Shown: piece after piece, positions 5,709 through 11,651 of the stretch
How the letters are laid out: every line of letters begins with the position of its first letter
Numbering within the stretch: the stretch's first letter is position 1
Assembly: GCA_003235465.1 (NCBI GenBank)
Contig: QJWD01000405.1
Location: forward strand, 1 to 11,651
Direction of reading: 5' to 3'
Length of the DNA: 11,651 nucleotides
From: Nitrospirota bacterium
GTDB lineage: Bacteria > Nitrospinota > Nitrospinia > Nitrospinales > VA-1
Notes under the pieces: generated by a model
What the model was told of the DNA's origin: nothing
Seen by the model: the letters and a program-made list of their open reading frames with translations, nothing else
Databases searched by the model: none
Program-made: the position numbers and the translations under genes

Positions 5709-6230
5709 ATGCCACAATTTGAGCAGGTTTCGGTTTTCAGCTCATTGATTTTCTGGTCGGTCATATCCTTTGCGCTTCTCTTCATCCTGCTGAAGAAGTA
5801 CGCCTTCCCGCCGATTCTCGAGGCGCTGGAAGCCAGGCAGGACAAGATCCGCAGCGAAATCGAGGAATCGGAAAAGCTGAAGCAGGAAGCCAAGAACCTC
5901 AAGGAACAGTTGGAGAAGGAATTCAAGGGCGCGCACGAGAAGGCCGAGTCCATCGTGCAGATGGCCAGCTCCGAAGCCAAGAAGCTGCAGGAAAAAACTC
6001 TGAGCGAGACGCAGGCGAAGGTGCGGCAGATGCAGGCCGACGTGGAGCGCGAAATCGAAACCTCCCGGAACAAGCTCCTGCACGAGATCCGCGCCTACAC
6101 GGCCCAGCTCACCATCGCCTCCACCGAGAAATTTCTCAGGAAGACCCTGGACAGCGACGACAAAAAGCGCATCGCCGACGAGGCCATCGAGGAAGTGATC
6201 AAGGAGATGGAGGCGCGCGCCAGGAACTGA
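5709..6230 (+). CDS. atpF: F1Fo ATP synthase subunit b
   Basis: Subunit b is the peripheral stalk that holds F1 against rotation. It has 173 residues: one N-terminal membrane helix (about 8-28), then PPILEALEARQDKI, where family members show a conserved tether region, then a long charged coiled coil to about residue 130 and a C-terminal segment that meets the delta subunit. It is the only b-type gene in the operon, with no b prime, so a b2 homodimer is expected. An AAAGG at 5693-5697 serves as ribosome binding site. Its TGA (6228-6230) shares a base with the ATG of a nine-codon open frame leading to atpH. Confidence 0.96.
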   Translation: MPQFEQVSVFSSLIFWSVISFALLFILLKKYAFPPILEALEARQDKIRSEIEESEKLKQEAKNLKEQLEKEFKGAHEKAESIVQMASSEAKKLQEKTLSETQAKVRQMQADVEREIETSRNKLLHEIRAYTAQLTIASTEKFLRKTLDSDDKKRIADEAIEEVIKEMEARARN

Positions 6231-6259
6231 TGGCCGCTGAACGGAAAACAGATTCATGA
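6230..6259 (+). other. Possible nine-codon coupling minicistron between atpF and atpH
   Basis: An ATG at 6230-6232 overlaps the atpF stop as TGATG. The frame encodes MAAERKTDS and stops at TGA 6257-6259, overlapping the atpH start as ATGA. An AGGA at 6222-6225 could act as its ribosome binding site. atpH itself has no clear Shine-Dalgarno, so ribosomes could be handed from atpF to atpH through this frame. It is too short to judge by coding statistics and could be chance. Confidence 0.3.
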
Positions 6260-6807
6260 TTGAAAACCTGATTGGAAAAAGATATGCCGGAGCGCTGTCC
6301 GACAGCGTGCCCGACCAGGGCCGCCTGAACCCGGTGCTCGACAGCCTGAACGCCTTTGTCGGCGCCTTTCAGGCCGAGGCGCACCTGACCCGGTTCTTCG
6401 CGCATCCCGCGATTCCGAAAGAGAAGAAGGGCGCCCTGGTCAAGGACCTGGCCGCCCGGCTCAAGGCCGACTCCACGGTGACGGGGCTCCTGCTCCTTCT
6501 GGTGGAGCGCAACCGCATCCTGTATCTGGGAAAAATCGCGCATTATTTCCAGAACGTGGTGGATGAGCGGCAGAACCAGGTGCGCGCGAGCGTCACCTCG
6601 GCGACCGAACTTTCCGCCGCCAACAAGGAGCGGCTGGCAAGCGAACTCGGAAGGGTTCTGGGAAAAACCGTGCTCATCGAAACCCGGGTGGACGAATCGC
6701 TGATCGGCGGCGTCCTCGTGCGGGTGGGAGACCGGGTGGCCGACGCAACGCTCAAGAACCGGCTGGCGCTACTGCAACGAAAAATTGAAACAGAGGAGGG
6801 AGAGTAA
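6256..6807 (+). CDS. atpH: F1Fo ATP synthase subunit delta
   Basis: Delta sits on top of F1 and links it to the b stalk (the equivalent of mitochondrial OSCP). It has 183 residues, normal for the family. Seen directly: an N-terminal helical domain (about 1-105) opening with the typical KRYAGAL (8-14), and a C-terminal domain containing the family's conserved LIGGVLVRVGDRVADATLK (149-167). The end runs straight into atpA: the TAA at 6805-6807 abuts the atpA GTG, and the atpA ribosome binding site lies inside the last codons of atpH. Translation of the ATG at 6256 probably depends on coupling, since only ACGGAAAAC lies upstream. Confidence 0.96.
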   Translation: MIENLIGKRYAGALSDSVPDQGRLNPVLDSLNAFVGAFQAEAHLTRFFAHPAIPKEKKGALVKDLAARLKADSTVTGLLLLLVERNRILYLGKIAHYFQNVVDERQNQVRASVTSATELSAANKERLASELGRVLGKTVLIETRVDESLIGGVLVRVGDRVADATLKNRLALLQRKIETEEGE

Positions 6808-8316
6808 GTGAACTTGCGAGCCGATGAAATAAGTTCCCTGATCCAAAGTCAGATCCAGGGGTTTGAAGAGGGGGTCGAGCTCAATGAAACCGGCCGGGTG
6901 ATATCCGTCGGCGACGGCATCGCCCGCATCTACGGCCTGGAAAAGGCGATGGCCGGCGAGCTGCTGGAATTCCCCGGCGGCCTCGCGGGCATGGTGCTGA
7001 ACCTCGAGGAAGACAACGTCGGGGCCATTCTCTTAGGGTTTGACGACAAGATCAAGGAAGGCGACGAGGTCAAGCGCACAGGTAGGATCATGCAGGTGCC
7101 CATCGGCCCGGAGCTGGTTGGCCGCGTGGTCAACGGCCTCGGCCAGCCGATCGACGGCCTCGGCCCGGTCAAGACCGAGCAGTTCGGCCCCATCGAGCGC
7201 ATCGCCCCGGGCGTGATCGACCGCAAGTCGGTGCACGAGCCCATGCAGACCGGCATCAAGGCCATCGACGGCATGATTCCCATCGGCCGCGGCCAGCGCG
7301 AGCTCATCATCGGCGACCGGCAGACCGGCAAGACCGCCGTCGCCATCGACACCATCATCAACCAGAAGGGGCAGAACATGTTCTGCATCTACGTCGCCGT
7401 CGGCCAGAAGCGCTCGACGGTGGCGCGCGTCGTCAAGACGCTGGAAGAGCACGACGCGATGAAGTACACCATCGTCGTCTCCGCCTCGGCAAGCGACCCG
7501 GCGCCCATGCAGTTCATCGCCCCTTACGCCGGCTGCGCCATGGGCGAGTACTTCCGCGACAACGGCCAGCACTGCCTCATCATCTACGACGACCTGTCGA
7601 AGCAGGCCGCGGCCTACCGGCAGCTTTCCCTGCTTCTCAGGCGGCCTCCGGGGCGCGAAGCCTACCCCGGCGACGTCTTCTTCCTGCATTCCCGCCTGCT
7701 CGAGCGGGCGGCCAAGGTGAACGACGACCTGGGCGCGGGCTCGCTGACGGCGCTGCCCATCATCGAAACCCAGGCGGGCGACGTGTCGGCGTACATCCCG
7801 ACAAACGTAATCTCCATCACCGACGGGCAGATCTATCTCGAGACCGACCTGTTTTACTCCGGCGTCCGCCCGGCCATCAACGTCGGTCTTTCCGTGTCCC
7901 GCGTCGGCGGCGCGGCGCAGATCAAAGCCATGAAGCAGGTGGCCGGCCAGCTCAGGCTGGACCTCGCGCAGTACCGCGAGATGGCGGCGTTCGCCCAGTT
8001 CGGCAGCGACCTCGACGCGGCGACCCAGGCGCAGCTTTCGCGCGGCGAGCGGCTCGTCGAAATCCTCAAGCAGGACCAGTACCGGCCGCTGCCGGTGGCG
8101 CACCAGGTCATCTCCATTTTCGCCGGGGTGCGCGGCCTGGTGGACGACGTGAAAGTGTCCGACATCAAGAAGTTCGAGAACGGGCTCATCACCTACATCG
8201 AGGAAAAATACAAGGGCATCGTGGATTCCATCAACCAGACCAAAAAACTGGACGACGACACCGAAGCCCAGTTGAAGGTAGCGGTCCTGGAATACAAAGC
8301 CCTGTTCAACGCCTGA
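6808..8316 (+). CDS. atpA: F1Fo ATP synthase subunit alpha
   Basis: Alpha forms the non-catalytic half of the alpha3beta3 head and supplies the arginine finger to the catalytic sites. It has 502 residues, the usual length. Seen directly: an N-terminal beta-barrel with [16 protein letters not shown] (29-44), Walker A GDRQTGKT (169-176), Walker B LIIYDD (257-262), the ATPase alpha/beta signature [10 protein letters not shown] (355-364) and the arginine finger R365 in SVSRVGG. The C-terminal helical domain follows. The start is GTG at 6808; the strong AGAGGAGGG at 6792-6800, seven bases upstream, fixes it, and no ATG fits. atpG begins three bases after its stop. Confidence 0.98.
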   Translation: MNLRADEISSLIQSQIQGFEEGVELNETGRVISVGDGIARIYGLEKAMAGELLEFPGGLAGMVLNLEEDNVGAILLGFDDKIKEGDEVKRTGRIMQVPIGPELVGRVVNGLGQPIDGLGPVKTEQFGPIERIAPGVIDRKSVHEPMQTGIKAIDGMIPIGRGQRELIIGDRQTGKTAVAIDTIINQKGQNMFCIYVAVGQKRSTVARVVKTLEEHDAMKYTIVVSASASDPAPMQFIAPYAGCAMGEYFRDNGQHCLIIYDDLSKQAAAYRQLSLLLRRPPGREAYPGDVFFLHSRLLERAAKVNDDLGAGSLTALPIIETQAGDVSAYIPTNVISITDGQIYLETDLFYSGVRPAINVGLSVSRVGGAAQIKAMKQVAGQLRLDLAQYREMAAFAQFGSDLDAATQAQLSRGERLVEILKQDQYRPLPVAHQVISIFAGVRGLVDDVKVSDIKKFENGLITYIEEKYKGIVDSINQTKKLDDDTEAQLKVAVLEYKALFNA

Positions 8317-8319
8317 GCC

Positions 8320-10636
<2,317 letters not shown>

Positions 10637-10639
10637 ACC

Positions 10640-11050
10640 ATGGCCGAACAAACACTGGAACTGAGCCTGGTCACCCCCGGGCGCGAACTGGTCGCCGACA
10701 GGGTCGACCAGGTGAACATCCCCGGCTCCGAGGGCGATATCGGCATCCTGTACGACCACGCGCCGATCATCACCACGATGCGTCCCGGCCCTCTCTCCTA
10801 CCAGAAGGGCAACGAGACGGTGGAGCTCATCGTCAGCGGCGGCTACGCCGAAGTGACGGACAACCGCGTAACCATCCTCGCGGAAACGGCGGAGTTCGCC
10901 CACGAGGTGGACCGCGAGCGGGCCCAGGCCGCGCGCCAGACGGCGGAGAAGATCCTCGCCCGCGCCGACCTTTCCGAGGAAGAATTCAAGGAAGCCCAGC
11001 TCAAGCTGTTCCGCGCCATCGCCCGCCTAGAGCACACCGAACCCCGGTAA
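10640..11050 (+). CDS. atpC: F1Fo ATP synthase subunit epsilon
   Basis: Epsilon binds gamma and the c-ring and can inhibit ATP hydrolysis through its C-terminal helices. It has 136 residues. Seen directly: an N-terminal beta-sandwich (about 4-86) with TPGRELVADRVDQVNIPGSEG (start 12) and the conserved GILYDHAPI (35-43), and a full two-helix C-terminal domain (about 88-133). VDRERA (90-95) resembles the (I/L)DxxRA ATP-binding motif described for Bacillus epsilon, with Val in the first position. The ATG lies three bases after the atpD stop, with only a weak AGG 11 bases upstream. It is the last atp gene; a perfect GC-rich hairpin follows seven bases after its stop. Confidence 0.96.
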   Translation: MAEQTLELSLVTPGRELVADRVDQVNIPGSEGDIGILYDHAPIITTMRPGPLSYQKGNETVELIVSGGYAEVTDNRVTILAETAEFAHEVDRERAQAARQTAEKILARADLSEEEFKEAQLKLFRAIARLEHTEPR

Positions 11051-11056
11051 ACCCCG

Positions 11057-11077
11057 GCCCCGCCCGCCCGGCGGGGC
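11057..11077 (+). terminator. Perfect GC hairpin after atpC, likely operon-end structure
   Basis: GCCCCGCC (11057-11064) pairs perfectly with GGCGGGGC (11070-11077) around CGCCC. It begins seven bases after the atpC stop. Only a short TCTT follows, so as an intrinsic terminator it is weak. It may mark the mRNA 3' end, pause polymerase, or act with Rho. An immediately following GCGTC-TT-GACGC (11078-11089) adds a second small palindrome. Confidence 0.45.
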
Positions 11078-11090
11078 GCGTCTTGACGCA

Positions 11091-11114
11091 ATCGCCGGCC
11101 TTAGGCCAGGCGAT
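11091..11114. repeat. Second hairpin downstream of atpC
   Basis: ATCGCC (11091-11096) plus GGCC (11097-11100) pair with GGCC (11104-11107) plus GGCGAT (11109-11114), with a TTA loop and one bulged A at 11108. The ten-base-pair stem is strong on either strand. No T-tract follows. Function is unknown. Confidence 0.5.
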
Positions 11115-11123
11115 GTCCCCTTC

Positions 11124-11188
11124 CCGATATCGGTCTCCCTCGTTTTACACATCTGTAACCCGAACTCCATTCGTCCGTAATTCGGGTT
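11124..11188. repeat. Palindrome and inverted repeat before the small gene
   Basis: CCGATATCGG (11124-11133) is a perfect ten-base palindrome. AACCCGAA (11157-11164) and TTCGGGTT (11181-11188) are perfect inverted repeats separated by 16 bases. A TTTACA (11144-11149), 5 of 6 to the -35 consensus, lies between them but has no well-spaced -10. The arrangement could be an operator or an RNA structure; I cannot tell which. Confidence 0.4.
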
Positions 11189-11299
11189 GCCTATCCTTGA
11201 GTTGTATCCGCTACGGTTTCAAGTTCGGATCGCCCGCCTAAGGGGGTGGGGGCGGCTCCCAGACTTTCCGCAGCGCGCCATCAATTTGAGGAGGACGAC

Positions 11300-11506
11300 A
11301 TGTTCTACGATGTGAGAGTGCTCGACCCGCAGGGCAACCTGAAGCACGTCATCAGCGGCCGGCAGCTGGCCCGCGATCACTGGAGAAAGTTCAAGGAAGC
11401 CGAGGAACAGAATAATTTCGTAAGACTGGACCGCGAGCGCGTGTACCAGGAACTGAGAAACAGTCATTACCTTCGCTTCACCGCGTCCGAATCGCAGGAC
11501 GTTTAA
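11300..11506 (+). CDS. Small protein of unknown function (68 residues)
   Basis: I do not recognise this family. The protein is short, soluble-looking and highly charged, with no Cys, no membrane segment and no signal peptide. The first 19 residues (FYDVRVLDPQGNLKHVIS) look like a beta hairpin; residues 21-38 and 43-53 look helical and rich in Arg, Lys and Glu. The strong ribosome binding site GAGGAGGA (11288-11295), four bases before the ATG at 11300, and codon use like its neighbours support a real gene. A GTG at 11246 would extend it by 18 residues but has no ribosome binding site. It lies 249 bases after atpC and is followed by a strong terminator, so it may be its own unit or the last gene of a read-through atp transcript. 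Confidence 0.7.
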   Translation: MFYDVRVLDPQGNLKHVISGRQLARDHWRKFKEAEEQNNFVRLDRERVYQELRNSHYLRFTASESQDV

Positions 11507-11598
11507 AGCAGGATGCGGAAAGGCCGGGCGGTTTTCGGATGGGGCCTGTGGGGGGCCGCCTCTCGTTAAAAGCAAGTGTAAGATTAAGAGCAAAAGCG

Positions 11599-11631
11599 AA
11601 AGCCCACGCCGGGGAGCGTGGGCTTTTTTTT
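11599..11631 (+). terminator. Strong intrinsic terminator
   Basis: AGCCCACGC (11601-11609) pairs perfectly with GCGTGGGCT (11616-11624) around a six-base loop, and eight T follow from 11624 to 11631. The two A before the stem extend pairing into the T-run. It ends the transcript of the small gene, and of the atp operon if that reads through. On the minus strand it is followed by a broken T-rich stretch, so weak bidirectional activity is possible. Confidence 0.92.
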
Positions 11632-11651
11632 GCCCGAAGCCCGAGAGGGTT

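Noticed and set aside
7033..8103. Minus-strand open frame of 356 codons opposite atpA
   Set aside because: It is His/Asp/Val-rich noise antisense to atpA, in the register produced by GC-rich third positions.
11219..11593. 124-codon minus-strand frame across the small gene
   Set aside because: It is antisense to the better-supported 68-residue gene and lacks a ribosome binding site and motifs.

Overview
The window is a GC-rich bacterial chromosomal segment made up almost entirely of housekeeping genes. It holds two divergent blocks. On the minus strand (1-3426), holB, ricT (PSP1/YaaT family) and metG form a tightly packed, overlapping operon; metG runs off the left edge. On the plus strand (3866-11050) a small double [4Fe-4S] ferredoxin-like gene is followed by a complete F1Fo ATP synthase operon in the order atpI/Z-like, atpB, atpE, atpF, atpH, atpA, atpG, atpD, atpC. 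A 68-codon gene of unknown function and a strong intrinsic terminator close the window (11300-11631).

Organism: the genes give a mixed signal. holB-ricT-metG is a neighbourhood known from Bacillus and many non-gammaproteobacterial lineages. The ATP synthase Fo subunits (AtpI/AtpZ-like protein, subunit a with the His/Glu arrangement seen in alphaproteobacteria and mitochondria, a single b subunit) look alphaproteobacterial or mitochondrial in style. The whole set sits in one operon, as in most bacteria outside the alphaproteobacteria. A Gram-negative lineage outside the classical Proteobacteria (for example Nitrospinota, NC10 or a deltaproteobacterial relative) would fit. This is inference from residues and gene order only, with no database search.

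Layout: 1-1515 metG (partial); 1496-2413 ricT; 2410-3426 holB; 3427-3865 divergent intergenic region with candidate promoters, an imperfect direct repeat and two hairpins just before the ferredoxin gene; 3866-4192 ferredoxin; 4193-4404 gap with a GC-rich inverted repeat and then a good sigma70-type promoter for the atp operon; 4405-11050 the atp operon; 11051-11299 a gap dense in inverted repeats; 11300-11506 small gene; 11599-11631 terminator.

How the genes work together: the atp operon encodes every subunit of a proton-type F1Fo ATP synthase (Fo: a, b, c; F1: alpha, beta, gamma, delta, epsilon) plus the small AtpI/AtpZ-like assembly or accessory protein. Shine-Dalgarno quality within the operon follows subunit copy number, with the best sites before atpE, atpA and atpD. 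The left operon combines DNA replication (clamp-loader delta prime), a Fe-S/RNA-processing regulator (RicT) and translation (methionyl-tRNA synthetase). I see no mobile element, CRISPR array, tRNA or rRNA, and no clear previously undescribed system. The points most worth checking are the ferredoxin family with its twin-hairpin leader, the atpE 3' stem-loop, the atpF-atpH minicistron and the inverted-repeat cluster after atpC.
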